DNA of 64,000 bases from contig QVOM02000053.1 of assembly GCA_003586115.2 (NCBI GenBank), positions 9,067,072 to 9,131,071 of the forward strand. The letters are read 5' to 3'. Made by a program: the position numbers and the translations under genes. How positions within the stretch are numbered: position 1 is the first letter of the stretch; each line of letters opens with the position of its first letter. This document shows, in pieces, positions 35,300 to 47,290 of the stretch. The notes under the pieces are model-generated. The model saw nothing but the letters and a program-made list of their open reading frames with translations, did not search any database and was not told where the DNA came from. This stretch comes from Salvator merianae. Taxonomy: Eukaryota; Chordata; Lepidosauria; Squamata; Teiidae.

Positions 35300-36032
35300 G
35301 AAGAGGCAGGAAGACAAGCAAGTAGGTGCAACAAAGAGAAAAAGAATGGAAGATCCATGCAAGAAATTTAAGTTTTGCCTAGAAGAAAGAAGCATAATTA
35401 TGAATTTGATTTTGTTAATTCCTATTTGAACTTCGTTAAATCCCATCTGTTCTTCACCTGTCAGAGCAATGTATGGCTTGAAAAATAATCTTAAGATGTT
35501 ACTCTTCTGAATACTTAGCAATATAGTTCTTGGTTCACATGATTTTATCTAAATGCATTGAAATATTTATGGGGATGAGAAGGTGATCAGTAAAATAAAT
35601 CACATATTATCAATGCTTTTCCCTTCAATAAATATATATTTAAATGTATACATTTAAATATGTTTGTATGGAGCTAAAAATCAGAGCAACCACCCTCCCC
35701 CATAAGAATGCAGAAGAAGAATGGAACAGATTTATGAACAAACATGCAAAACTGACGGAGACGTGAAGCATATCTGGCTATCCCTATAGCAACAATGGCA
35801 TAAGGAATTTTTTTTTTAAAAAAAGATACTAGGCTTAGGAACCCCAATATGGTGATTGCAAGCACAAGGTGCCCACTGTGGCTTTCCTTGGCTCCTTCAA
35901 AAGTGTCACTATCCACTGAAATAATGTGAAATAATGATTTTTTTGCTCACAATGCTCTGCTTGGTTGTTCTTCATTTAAAGTTTAATGGTGATTCATCAC
36001 TGGCTGGTATACCGGACCAGCAAGTATACTAG
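35300..36032. other. Intronic sequence, nothing recognised
   Basis: A+T-rich, with several short TTTAAATAT runs near 35636-35660. No gene or repeat boundary supported. Confidence 0.4.
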
Positions 36033-36156
36033 GAACCTCCCTTCCACATACTGGTGCAGTCTAAGGGAAGTTCCACCCCTTTAGATTCTGCTCCCTTAGA
36101 CTGCCCCCTGGAGGCAGGGCCTCCTCCGGATTGTACCAGCATGTGGAAGAAAGGGC
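36033..36156. mobile_element. Short foldback element
   Basis: The left arm CTTCCACATACTGGTGCAGT pairs with the right arm that ends CCAGCATGTGGAAG, followed by AAAGGGCC. The AAAGGGCC terminus is the same as that of family F. Total about 124 bp. The left terminus is less well preserved (GGAACCTCCC). Immediately after it the sequence continues as GGGCCTGTTCACACG, resembling the family C left end. Confidence 0.55.
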
Positions 36157-37032
36157 CTGTTCACACGTTGCAATAGTGAGTGTCAGGGATGCTTGCTAGC
36201 AACGTGCTTCTGCACTTTGTGAGAACCCTCGTGACCAGGAGCAGCATATCGCTGCCCCCGATCACCAATAGCTGTGGAGCTGTGGGAAAGCAGCTAACAG
36301 TCCTTGGCTTCTTAATACCCATTTGTGTTCGATGAACATGAGTTTGGCACCTTCCTAGTTTATCCCAGCCTATGGCTGGAACTACTCCAAGGATGGTTTC
36401 CATGCTTCTAGGGCAGATTATAGACAAGATGCAGGCAGACTCTTTTGCCTGCCAACCCCTTGGGGCACTCGAAGAGTAGGTCAAATGGATGCATTCCAAG
36501 TCTTGTCACATGCAGCCATTTTCATAATCACACACGTCATTTTTTTCTGCAGTTGTTTCCAAATAACACTGCAGTTGGCACACATAACTAGCCTCAGTTC
36601 CAAGCACCCTACCTGATTCAGGTCATATTGAAATTATGACTTCCCTTAAGTCTTAGGGCACCCAAATCCCCACCACTCATCAGAATAAGAAAGGGTTTGA
36701 AAAGACACCAAATTCCTTTTTATTACTACATTTTCACTGCACAAGAGAGTAGGAGGCTGACTTGTTTTTCTTTGTTCTTCCATTTACATCCTATCTTTCT
36801 TTTCAAAGAGCACAAGGTTGCAAGTGGTTTTCTTCCCATCCATTTAACTCTCATGACAACCCTGCAAGGTTAGTGATGTTGCAAAGCATGGATTGTACCA
36901 AGGTCACCCATTGGACTTTGAATGGTAGTCTCACAGGTCCTGGTGCAGCATCCTAGCAGACAGACCTCACTGTCTATTTGCCAGAAGAGCCAAAACATCT
37001 TCACTGCCACGTGTACTGAGCCTCTAGACTTA

Positions 37033-37393
37033 GGCATCATACAGACAGTGGCAGGATCTGAGAAGAGAAGCAGCACAGAGCAGCTGCCCTAGAGGTGTGG
37101 TCATGAAGTTCAAACCACACACCCAGTGACACATGGGAACACTGCTGTGGATGGAACATCATCCCTAACACCCCACAATGCGGCAGGGATCACTGCTGTA
37201 GACTGGAAGTGCAGCTGGAAGTGTACTGCACTTTTAAAGTGTGGCAGTAATTCAGGACAAGGTTTTCTTGTCTCTTAGCCACTGCACATCTTTACATAGC
37301 AGGTTTGGGAGCCACATAAGGATGGAAGTGTTCATTCACCCAGTTCCCCAGACACCTGAAAAAATGGTTGAAAGTGGCCATGTAGATGGAGCC
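37033..37393. mobile_element. Family G-like TIR element
   Basis: Starts GGCATCATACAGACAG and ends TGTAGATGGAGCC, resembling the GGCTCCATCCAGACAG ends of family G. Flanking triplets (tta and tct) do not match. The interior is not clearly alignable to the better copies. Confidence 0.4.
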
Positions 37394-37552
37394 TCTGTGT
37401 GGTGAAGAAGAAGTCATCTTGTCACTTGTAGAAGCATTACCAATATTACCATGTGAAGGTTTCTAGAACTCAATTTTTCATCAGAGAGAAGAGCAGCTAT
37501 AGTCCAGCTAACTTCAGGGAGTTCCATAGTAGAAATGCTTGATTTATGTAGC

Positions 37553-37880
37553 CGGAGATGTGCACAAATTCAGGTTCTAAAGTCTGGTTTGAATCAAACT
37601 GAATAACCCTGAGTATGGTTCATTTTAGGACAAGAATCGAACCATCTGTGAACAGTTTGAGGTTAACATAAAAAATCCATTGGAAATATATTGAAAAAAG
37701 TCCTATTTAAAGGGCAAGTTGCAGTTAAACTCAAGTGCTTCAAACTGAACCATTCTGTCTGACTGAGCAATCCTTGTTGGTTTCAAACTGAACCATGATG
37801 CTTCAGACAGGGACCAACTCAGTTCAAATTGAACTGGTTCAAACCAGATGGTTCGATTCAAATGACTTTGCACATCTCTA
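37553..37880 (+). mobile_element. hAT-like MITE, subfamily B
   Basis: Starts CGGAGATGTGCACAAATTC and ends TTTGCACATCTCTA. The interior is rich in GGTTTGAATCAAACTGAA and GTTCAAACC-type words. Flanking octamers share only the last four bases (tagc), so the target duplication has decayed. Confidence 0.75.
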
Positions 37881-38010
37881 ATAATAGCATTAGGCCTTAA
37901 AAGGAGGGGATCTAAGAAGACAAACCTATCCCTGTGCTCTTCTCAGAAGCAGTTGGGGAACTATGTGGATACCCAACCAATTGCTCAAGGTGCTTTGCTA
38001 AGATGTTTCT

Positions 38011-38100
38011 ATTTATTAAGATTTCTATACCACCCTATCACAGGGCAGCGGGGAAAAAAAAACAAGAAAAGAAAAACGGACAAGTACAACCCATAACAAA
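38011..38100 (-). mobile_element. Retroelement 3' tail remnant, reverse strand
   Basis: TTTATTAAGATTTCTATACC followed by ACCCTATCACAGGGCAGC matches the inverted 'TTTATTTATA...CC' order of CR1/SINE tails in squamates. Strongly eroded. Confidence 0.35.
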
Positions 38101-39114
38101 CAGTGGGTGAACACAGGTGGGCTCTGTCCTGTCTTTGCAGCAACTCCAAAAGCAATGCTTCTATAATAGTAAGGTGACCCAGCATGGTGTTGTGGCTGGA
38201 CTTTCAGAACAAGATTTAGAAGTCCTTGAATTCACTTACCCGTGCAAGCATACTGGGCACCTTGGGCCAGATACTCCCTCTCAAACCTATGAGCTTGAAG
38301 AAGGTATTGTGAGGCAGACAAGGGTTCCTTTAACATCTTAAAGTAACTGACTAGGCCATGGGTCAAAAACCTTTAGGGCAAGCTTATGATTGCCATTTCT
38401 GTTGCTTGAGACCAAATACAGTACAACACAGGATCTCTGTTGGGTATCCTTGTAGCTTATGGTGAATAAATATTGACAAAGTAGTCTAAAGAGCAAACAC
38501 TTTGACATTTGTAATGTCCACTGGAAGATCTGGTATATATTTATTCTGGGGAAATAAGGGCAGCATACCAATTTTGCTAAGCTTGCTGCTGCCATTCAGC
38601 ATGTTCTCACTTCATTTTGAGAGGCTTTGGAAATTGTAATTGGACATTTGTAGCATGAGTAATAGAGATATTGAGCCTCTGTTAGGATAATGTTTTTGTA
38701 TTGATTCACCTGCTTTCCCACCTCCTCCCAAGTTATCTCTAGCTGAAGATGAAACTATAAGCTAGCCCTTCCCCAAAAAGTCCAAAAAATAAATTTAAAA
38801 GACTTCAAGCCTGACTTTTATTCTTGATTGAGAGAAAGGAACTTTACATATGTTCAAGTTCTCATTCTCCCTTGCTATCCACTGTGCAAAGGAGAAAAGG
38901 ATTTTCTGCAGTCTTGGACCCTTCCTTTGGTTTCTTTTGCCCTATCGTTGGATCAGCTCACTCTTCTTTTCTTCCCCATGCACGCTTCAATCCAGCATTG
39001 GCTAATCTATACACAATGTCCAGTTTTCAGATCAAGCTCCAGAGATTTGCTTCCAGCAGTCCACCATCTGCCGTTTCCTCTGTTTGATTGCTGCTACCAC
39101 TTCCTTCAGAGATC

Positions 39115-39235
39115 TCAGACTGCAGTCCACTGGAAGTTCCGGGGCTCCAACTCCCAACATTCCACTTGCAGCGTTCTGCTGGGAACTGTAGTTCAGGAAC
39201 ATCTAAAGGACCACAGTTTGAGACTCCTCATTTTG
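39115..39235. repeat. Partial palindromic DNA-transposon repeat
   Basis: CCAACTCCCAACATTCCACTT is followed 30 bp later by GCTGGGAACTGTAGTTCAGG, then AACATCTAAAGGACCACAG. This is the recognisable pattern of a common reptilian palindromic element (AACTCCCAG...CTGGGAGTTGTAGTYCA...CATCTGGAGGRCCAC). A 189-codon frame runs across this region but is incidental. A smaller similar word lies at 58776-58790. Confidence 0.5.
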
Positions 39236-39239
39236 TTTT

Positions 39240-41379
39240 CTGCCTTGCCTTCCACCTCACCAGCCATCATTGAGGCTGAATGCCAATCTAATGAGATGCA
39301 ATCAGAGCATGTTAAATTTGCTCATTTTGGGGTTCCTTTCTGCCTTCCTCTTCATGGATCTCTTCCCCATACCAAGTGTATCAAAATGGCTTTGTGATTA
39401 TTTATGTCATCACAAGACATTACTTCTTTAAAGGCTAGCTGCTGGGAGATTGTAAGCAGGACGACATAATGTGTTCATGTTCTGCTCATAGGTTTCCATA
39501 TGCAATTGGCTGGCCATAGAGTATGCATGCTCAGGTAAAAGCATGAAGAATCTCCCCCTGCCCTGCAAAAAGGGACTTTTCACTCCCTTTGAGGCAACAA
39601 TCTACCTGACTGCTATTTCCAAAGCAAGTAAGAAGCTGTTGTTTTCACTTGGATAGTGAAATAAATCACTGCTAAGAAGAGAGAATCTGGTGGGCAAAAA
39701 TCATTACAGAAGAACTTCCTCTTCTTTAATCCATACTCTTGTTTCCTTTACTATCTGACAGTCAAGGAGGTTGGAGGTCCAATGAAGTGTTTAACCTGCT
39801 TCCATCATAACTTGGAACATTGAAAGTGGATGGGTAGTAGTTTTATCCATGTGCAGGACATGTCAAAATATTTTAAACATCCTTAGTAAATACGATATCC
39901 ATCTTCAGAAGATGACTTCTGGAGGAGTCAAAAACAATAAAAACAAGTTGTAGAGACATGGCCCTTTTAGGATCCATGCTTAGAACTTTGTGGCAAAAAT
40001 TGTAAGAGCTAAATCTCTCCCATGCTCCTTTTCTCCTGACAGTGCCTTGCATTGACTTATGGGGCCTTCCTGTCAAAGCACTATTGACTTACACGGATAT
40101 TCAGGGCCGTGCCTCTTTAGTACCATTGACTTACATAGGAGGACTGCAGAACCTCTCTATGGCATCTAATATTAATAGACTTGACCTCTTCATTTTCTAT
40201 AACCTCAAATTTTCCATAGACAGCAATGGTGTTGCATTGGACAGTGGTTTGCAGAAGCCAAACCATGGTGCTATAGGAATTGCAACTATGTATATGCCCA
40301 AAATTATGGCAGGGTGAATGGAACTATGGTATGGGAAGATCTGCATGGCCAAAAAAGACCTTATTGATAGTGTGCCAAGAGTGTGGTGACAACATGGCAC
40401 CACAATCTTTTGACAATTAACTCCCTCCAGAGGGATGAATATGCTCTCAGGAGTGGTCCTTTCGCAGAGTGGAGAAAAATCACAGGTTTGTTCCTGTAGC
40501 CAGGGACTGGGATCACAGGAGCAACCAGTCTGTGCTCTCATTGCCTGGAGCCTTGAAGTGAGGTGCAGAAAATGGCTGACTTCTGTGGTCATTTCTGGTG
40601 CCATACTTCCTGGCCAGATGGAAACTTCAACGCCAAGGAATATTTGTTTCCCAGCCTTGACATTTTGCAAAAGCCTGAGTGTGGGGGCTATGCAAATGGC
40701 CTTCTGCTCTGCTGGTGAGCCAAATCAAGGCACCTCCCCCATACATACACATGCAGAAGAAACCTATTGCATAGCACTTGGAAGATATAGAACAATAGAA
40801 GATTGCATATAAAGCCGCATCTCCGCTTACCGAGCAAGGGGACCAATAATGTATCTTCTGCTGCTGCCTCACCACTTTGGCTGGTAATAGGTACTTCATG
40901 GTGAGCACACCTCCCTTTTATTTGGCACAATTACCCATGGAGGAGCAATTTTGGGAGGACATAATCTTTTGCCCTCAGTGGTGGCATTTGGGATTGCTGC
41001 TTCACTTACCTCAAAAACAGAGACAAGATGGTGTCATTTTGAGCAGCAATTGTGTCATATCCTTCCAAGTGCCTGCAAAGAAGCTGCCTGCTTCTTCAGG
41101 TTTAGAAGCAACGAGAGGTTATTCAGGACTCTTATATATATAAATGACTTAGGCACACTTTCAGACACCCCCCTCCCCTATTTTCTGGTTTAAAATGATT
41201 TGTGGGGTTTGGCCCGTGCTTTGCATAATACCTGCTTTTCTAAGCAGCCTCCACATGCAAAACCAAGCTTTTACCTTTCCTATAATTGAGGTACTTTTTG
41301 TTGCTGTGCATGTGTGTGTGTGTGTGTTTTTATTGATGTTCCTATGTTTTATTAAAGATTGGGTCTCAAAAATGTAATG
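39240..41379. other. Intronic sequence, eroded repeats, no gene
   Basis: Weak resemblance between 40560-40710 and 53940-54070 (reverse orientation: TTTGTTTCC.RGCCTTGA, TGGCC) suggests another old repeat. Overlapping frames on both strands at 40197-40930 are not conserved. No splice-flanked exon recognised. Confidence 0.35.
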
Positions 41380-41720
41380 AGTAAAAAAAAAAAAATCTGG
41401 CTTAATTTAAATTGTGAATCTGTCTGTTAAGAAATACATTAGGGGTAGGAGAAGCATAAGACATATTAATTGACAGACAGGAACTGCTGTCTCTGAGGTT
41501 GATACAAGTAATTTATTACTTTAGAAATGAATGCCACCTCCAGAATGTGCTTCATTAATTTCAAATTTAGTTTTAATTTCAAGCTGTTGCCCCTTGAGAA
41601 GAATAAGGTGGCAAATTATGTTTGAAGAGCAGATTTTCTCCCCTCTTCCTCTTCCTTGGAAGAAACACTAAATTTTAACTGTTTAATTTTAATAAATAAA
41701 TTCAGTACTTTTGAGTGAAG
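41380..41720. promoter_or_regulatory. Candidate conserved intronic element next to the coding exon
   Basis: Low-repeat sequence ending about 100 bp before the acceptor, with words such as ACATATTAATTGACAGACAG, GAACTGCTGTCTCTGAGG, TTCATTAATTTCAAATTTAG and GGTGGCAAATTATG. TTAATTGACAG resembles a PBX/MEIS composite (TGACAG). The proximity to the exon and the texture suggest constraint. Confidence 0.35.
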
Positions 41721-41754
41721 CATGCCAGCTACTATTCTAAATATGAGATCAGCA

Positions 41755-41821
41755 ATCACTAATATGGTTTTCTTTTTCTTTTTGCTCCCCTCCCCCCGTT
41801 TCGCTTTCGTAACCATACTAG
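41755..41821 (+). promoter_or_regulatory. TSHZ1: Branch point, polypyrimidine tract and 3' splice site
   Basis: A branch-point-like CACTAAT (41755-41761) is followed by a long pyrimidine tract (TTTTCTTTTTC through CCCCTCCCCCCG) and then ACTAG, with AG at 41820-41821. No AG dinucleotide occurs between the branch-like word and the final AG, as expected for an AG exclusion zone. The reading frame upstream stays open for 33 codons back to an ATG at 41722, but those codons are this intronic pyrimidine tract. Confidence 0.85.
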
Positions 41822-44800
41822 CTTATGTTTCTGATGAGCTGAAAGCTGCGTCCATGGTGGAAGACGATCTAGAACCCGATGAGAATGTGGTTGATGGAGA
41901 ACCATCTGCAAAATATGCCTGTCCAGAAAAGGACTTCAGTAAGAACTGCCAGAGCTACCAAAATTCGCCAGCTGCTGAATTCTCCAGCCATGAAATGGAC
42001 AGTGAATCACACATCAGCGAGACGAGTGACCGAATGGCCGACTTTGAGAGCAGCTCCATCAAAAATGAGGAAGAGAGCAAAGAGGTTTCGATACAGCTGG
42101 AAGAGTCTGTTGTTTCAGACAGCTTGGAGCAAATGAAAGCTGTCTACAATAACTTCCTCTCCAATTCGTACTGGTCCAATCTTAACTTGAACCTCCACCA
42201 ACCAACCTCCGACAAAAACAACTGCAGCAGCAGCAGCAGCAGCAGCAGTAGCAGCAGCTGTGGAAGCGGAAGCTTTGACTGGCATCAGACTGCCATGGCA
42301 AAAACGCTGCAGCAAGTTTCACAAAACAGAATCCTTCCTGAGCCCAGCCTTTTTAGCACAGTTCAGTTGTACAGACAAAGCAGTAAGCTTTATGGCTCCA
42401 TATTTACTGGGGCCAGTAAATTCCGCTGTAAAGATTGCAGTGCTGCCTATGATACTTTAGTAGAATTAACAGTGCACATGAATGAAACGGGACATTATCG
42501 AGATGACAACCATGAAACAGATAACAATAACCCTAAAAGATGGTCCAAGCCTCGTAAACGGTCTTTGCTTGAAATGGAAGGGAAAGAGGATGCACAGAAA
42601 GTATTGAAATGTATGTACTGTGGCCATTCATTTGAATCACTTCAAGACCTGAGTGTCCATATGATCAAAACAAAACATTACCAAAAAGTGCCTCTGAAGG
42701 AACCTGTAACCCCTGTAGCAGCAAAAATTATCCCAGCCACTAGAAAGAAAGCATCAGTGGAGCTAGAGCTTCCAAGTTCTCCGGACTCGACTGGCGGGAC
42801 ACCAAAAGCAACAATCTCTGATGCTAACGATGCACTTCAAAAGAATTCCAATCCTTACATTACACCGAATAATCGTTATGGACACCAGAATGGTGCTAGC
42901 TATGCCTGGCATTTTGAGGCAAGGAAGTCTCAAATTCTCAAGTGCATGGAATGTGGGAGCTCCCATGATACTTTGCAGGAACTCACAGCTCACATGATGG
43001 TGACAGGACATTTCATTAAAGTCACCAATTCTGCCATGAAGAAAGGAAAGCCAATTATAGACGCCCCCGTCACACCAACTATCACAGCTTTACTTGATGA
43101 AAAAGTGCAGTCCGTGCCTCTTGCAGCAACAACTTTTGCATCCCCTTCCAACACGCCTTCTAGCGTCTCCCCTAAGCTAAGCATGGAAGTGAAAAAGGAA
43201 GTGGAGAAGGACCAGATCATTGCAGATGATAAGATGAAGGACAAAGAAAAACCAAGTGAAGATGAGGAAAAATATGACATCTCTTCAAAATATCATTATT
43301 TGACTGAGAATGATTTAGAAGAAAGTCCAAAAGGAGGACTAGATATCTTGAAGTCTTTGGAAAACACAGTCACGTCAGCTATTAACAAAGCCCAGAATGG
43401 GACACCTAGTTGGGGTGGCTATCCCAGCATTCATGCTGCCTACCAATTACCCAACATGATGAAGTTGTCTCTGGGCTCATCGGGGAAAAGCACCCCCTTA
43501 AAACCCATGTTTGGAAATGCTGAATTGGTATCGCCAACCAAAAGCCAGCCTTTAGTTTCCCCACCAAGCAGCCAAACGTCCCCCGTGCCAAAAACAAACT
43601 TCCACGCTATGGAAGAGCTGGTCAAGAAAGTCACGGAGAAAGTGGCCAAAGTTGAAGAAAAAATGAAGGAACCAGAAGTAGGGAAGCTTTCGCCCATGAA
43701 GAGGGCAACACCTTCTCCATGTAGCAGTGAAGTCAGCGAGTCCCTCAGGATGGAGAGTTCCAATGACATTAGCTTCAAAAGCCAACAGAACAGCCCGGTT
43801 TCCCACAGGGAGAGCTCCAAGGACAGCCCACCAGGAGAACCAATGGAAAATGGCAAGGAACTTGTCAAGGCAATTACCAATCCGATGAGCAGCAGCACAG
43901 CTATTATCACCGACCATCCTCCAGAACAACCATTCGTAAACCCATTAAGTGCTTTACAGTCTGTCATGAATATTCATCTCGGAAAGGCAGCTAAACCCTC
44001 ACTGCCTGCTCTGGACCCCATGAGCATGCTTTTTAAAATGAGCAACAGCTTAGCTGAAAAGGCTGCTGTGGCTACCCCACCTTTACAGTCCAAAAAGCCT
44101 GACCACCTAGACCGTTATTTTTATCATGTCAACAATGACCAGCCCATAGATTTGACGAAAGGCAAGAGTGACAAAAGCTGCTCTTTGGGTTCAGTGCTTT
44201 TGTCATCCACTTCGGCGTCTTCGGCATCTTCTTCATCTACAGTGACAACGGCAAAGACATCTGCGGTTGTGTCATTCATGTCAAACTCGCCGCTACGTGA
44301 GAATGCCTTGTCAGATATCTCTGATATGCTGAAGAACCTGACAGAAAGTCACACATCAAAATCCTCCACACCTTCCAGCATCTCTGAGAAATCTGACGTT
44401 GATGGCACTACAATAGAGGAACCAGAAGAGACAACCCCAGCTCAGAAAAGGAAGGGACGCCAGTCCAACTGGAACCCCCAACACTTGCTTATCCTTCAGG
44501 CTCAGTTTGCAGCTAGTTTACGGCAGACATCAGAGGGAAAATACATCATGTCAGACTTAAGCCCTCAGGAGAGAATGCACATTTCTCGGTTTACAGGGCT
44601 GTCAATGACCACTATTAGCCACTGGTTGGCCAATGTGAAATACCAGCTTCGAAGGACAGGAGGGACAAAGTTTCTTAAAAATCTGGACACTGGGCACCCG
44701 GTGTTCTTCTGTAATGACTGCGCTTCCCAAATCAGAACTCCTTCAACATATATCAGTCACCTTGAGTCTCACTTAGGTTTCAGGCTGCGAGACTTGTCTA

Positions 44801-45024
44801 AACTGTCCAGTGAACAGATTAATAACCAGATAGCACAAACAAAGTCACCCTCTGAAAAACTGTTGGCCCCTTCTCCAGAAGATGATTTAGGGACCTCCTA
44901 CCAGTGTAAACTGTGCAACAGAACTTTTGCAAGCAAGCATGCTGTTAAACTGCACCTCAGTAAAACACACGGGAAGTCTCCAGAAGACCATCTCCTGTTT
45001 GTGTGTGAATTAGAAAAACAGTAG
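41822..45024 (+). CDS. TSHZ1: Teashirt zinc finger homeobox 1, large terminal exon
   Basis: Encodes about 1067 residues, starting in a split alanine codon followed by Tyr-Val-Ser-Asp-Glu-Leu-Lys. It needs roughly 13 more residues from an upstream exon, close to the human length of about 1077. Residues here count from that alanine. Three widely spaced C2H2 fingers lie at about 201-227, 262-289 and 373-400, each CxxC...HxxxxxH. A PIDLT motif at about 775-779 fits the CtBP-binding consensus. An atypical homeodomain lies at 877-946 with the WLANVKYQLRR third-helix end. Two more C2H2 fingers lie at 961-987 and 1027-1052. An acidic N-terminus and an 11-serine run at about 136-146 precede them. TSHZ proteins are nuclear DNA-binding regulators, largely repressors; TSHZ1 is known for roles in middle ear, palate and olfactory bulb development, and human loss is linked to aural atresia. 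TSHZ2 and TSHZ3 are the alternatives; N-terminal and linker wording fit TSHZ1 best. No frameshift or internal stop. The antisense frames up to 175 codons are shadows. Confidence 0.95.
42226..42258 (+). repeat. TSHZ1: AGC serine-codon repeat in TSHZ1
   Basis: Eleven serine codons, ten AGC and one AGT at position 8, framed by Cys codons. A serine tract at this place is known from other vertebrate TSHZ1 proteins, so the tract is ancestral while the near-pure AGC run allows length change. Confidence 0.9.
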
Positions 45025-46197
45025 CATTTGCTTTCGACACAAGAACAGCCACCACAATTGTATTTGGCTTTGAGGCAAACTGTCAAAAACATCTTAAAGC
45101 TGCCTTTTTTTTTTTTCTGTTCTTGGCATACGATTTTTATTTTAACTTTGGGGTGTCGCTCTGGCCTGAACTCCTCCCTGTCCCCTCTCCCCACCTCTCT
45201 CTCTCTTTTTGTAAACCTGTACAGTGTTTAATAGAGGTGCATAATCAGCTGTTGTTACTGGTAAAATATGAAGGTTAAAGCGCAGTGCTAGGTGTTTGGA
45301 ACTTTGTGTAAATTGGGGTTTAGTTGCTGTACATCTCTCTGATGCCTTCAGCTGCATGCATTAACAGGACCGTTTAATTAAGCATTTATTAACTAATTCT
45401 AGTGCACTTTTTCATGGTGACTTAAGTGTGCTGGCAGTTCTCACCCTGTAAATCTTTAGCCCTCTGAGTACTTTGAAGCACTTTTACATTAATTTGGTTG
45501 TTTGGTTTTTTTTCATTTTATGTTTTTTAAAGGATAAATATTGTTCCCTTTTTTAAAAAAGAAAAAGAAAAAAAGAAAGACCCTTCAGTTTAGGAGAGAT
45601 CCAGACAACTCTAAGAATGAGTCTGAGCAAGAAATGCCAATACCCCAGTGCATAACTTGGTTATGCGTTTGACTGATTTATCTTATATATATATAAAAAA
45701 GTTTGAGGAGAAATTCACATAAAACTAGGGACAAGCTTCTCCAGTGTCTATTTCCTGTTTGATGTTGTATCATTTGCCACCAGTTTGATGCATAGATCCC
45801 TTCAACTTCATCCTGGCAGCATTTCTGTGGCATCCCAAATCACTCAAATATCAGGGAACTGATTCCTTGTTTCAGCGCTTCCAATATGCATAGTCCAGAG
45901 ATGTAGACCATTTGAACCTGCCCTGGTTCTTCTTCCATTGGTTTTTTTCAGGACTCCACAAATCAGTGGTATTAACACGTATTTCCTTTGGTGCGTGCTT
46001 GGATATCTCACAAGGAAAGCCATTTCCCCCCACCCCATAATATGTCTTTCCCATTTGACTGTGCCCAGCAAGGACCATACAATGCTGCTGTCTCTATGTG
46101 CCCTCTTTTTTGGAGTTAACTGATGAACCTCCATATATGCAGAGGTGACACCCATCTTGAATTTTTAAAGTATATTCTTTTCACATTGAAACATAGA

Positions 46198-46205
46198 TGT
46201 ATATA
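46198..46205 (+). promoter_or_regulatory. TSHZ1: Pumilio-type motif in the 3' UTR
   Basis: TGTATATA fits the TGTANATA Pumilio recognition consensus. It lies in A+T-rich RNA, so chance occurrence is quite possible. Confidence 0.3.
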
Positions 46206-46346
46206 TTGTATAAAATTCAAAATCTTCTTATGGAAAATGTGATTGTGGACAATGCCATTTCATCTTCTTCTTCTTCTCCTCCTCCTTCAACATTTTTATC
46301 AATGATGGGTTTTGTACCTAATATGCTTCAAGTATAAGCGGTACCT

Positions 46347-46382
46347 ATAAATATATAAATATATATATAAATATATAAAATA
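46347..46382. repeat. AT-rich simple repeat in the 3' UTR
   Basis: An ATAAATAT/ATATAT compound tract. Confidence 0.85.
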
Positions 46383-47290
46383 ATAATGTATATTTCTTTT
46401 CTAGGTCAAAGGGTTTTCTTTTAACATCTGAACAATGTAAATTATATGAAAGAAACAGGAAATAGCATTTATAAAGTATGCAGAAACATTATTCTTGAAG
46501 CAAAGTATGGTTGTTTTCATTTTGCTATACAGTACATCTATATTGATAGAGGTTCATGTTTAAATTATACATATTTATTAGTTGTTTGCTACCTTTTTTT
46601 AAAAAAAGCATTCTGATAACAGAAGCGACAGACTGGCGTGCATTATACCTATTTTGCACAACATGAATTTTAAAGGTATTTATTAGTAAAATGAATTTTA
46701 AAAAAAAAAACTTCAAAAGAGAAAATTCAAAAACAACTCAGTGCTCAAAGGGTTAAATCTATTTGGGGGTGGGACAATTGAAGACAGAAAAAAAATAACT
46801 TGTACTGTATTTCCTAAACACTGATATAAAAAAAAGAGAAAAAAAGCCTTTAAAATGTTTGTACTGTAATACTTTGCTTAAAAGTTATGAGGCATTCTGT
46901 TATTTATAACAGTTCTTGGTTTTAATTTCATATCATAGAATGCCTCCCCGCCCCCCACCTTCTTCGCCTTTCAGATGGTAACTTTTCTGTTTTGTTCTTC
47001 CTAATTATTCTCCCAAGATTTCATGCTGCAGGTTTTTTTTTATCTTTAGGCATATGAAAGGTAACCCGTGGTTACCAGCACACTAAGTGAATCTGTTCGT
47101 CTCCATTTTTGGCAGTTAATTTGCAGAGGTAACTGACAGCTGACACCATATGAAAATCTATGTGTACAATATTGGCATGTAAACAGCACAGACCCAGAAT
47201 ACACACTCTGTGCCCCCCCCATTCTGTTGTTGACAATGTGGCACCATTATATGACACTTCATATAACCTTTTTTTTTTTCCTACAGCCGC

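Larger units (their letters stand above)
1..41821 (+). other. TSHZ1: Probable first intron of TSHZ1 (3' part)
   Basis: This whole stretch lies upstream of a strong splice acceptor at 41820/41821 and contains no ORF with recognisable protein similarity. In known vertebrate TSHZ1 genes a very short first coding exon (about a dozen basic residues) is joined over a long intron to one large terminal exon, so this should be intron 1. I looked for a G+C-rich first exon with a Met-Pro-Arg-Arg-type start and a donor site and did not find one, so the promoter and exon 1 are probably upstream of base 1. The intron holds transposon remnants, microsatellites and several enhancer-like blocks, listed separately. 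Assignment as intron is inference from gene structure. Confidence 0.7.

Noticed and set aside
38828..39397. 189-codon forward frame
   Set aside because: No recognisable domain, crosses a partial palindromic repeat, and lacks splice or promoter context.
40197..40930. Cluster of frames of 80-157 codons on both strands
   Set aside because: Mutually overlapping on opposite strands, within eroded repeats, with no domain.
1..41821. First coding exon of TSHZ1
   Set aside because: No start with the expected basic short peptide, donor site and G+C-rich setting could be found.
43406..43967. Reverse-strand frames of up to 175 codons
   Set aside because: Antisense shadows of the TSHZ1 coding exon.
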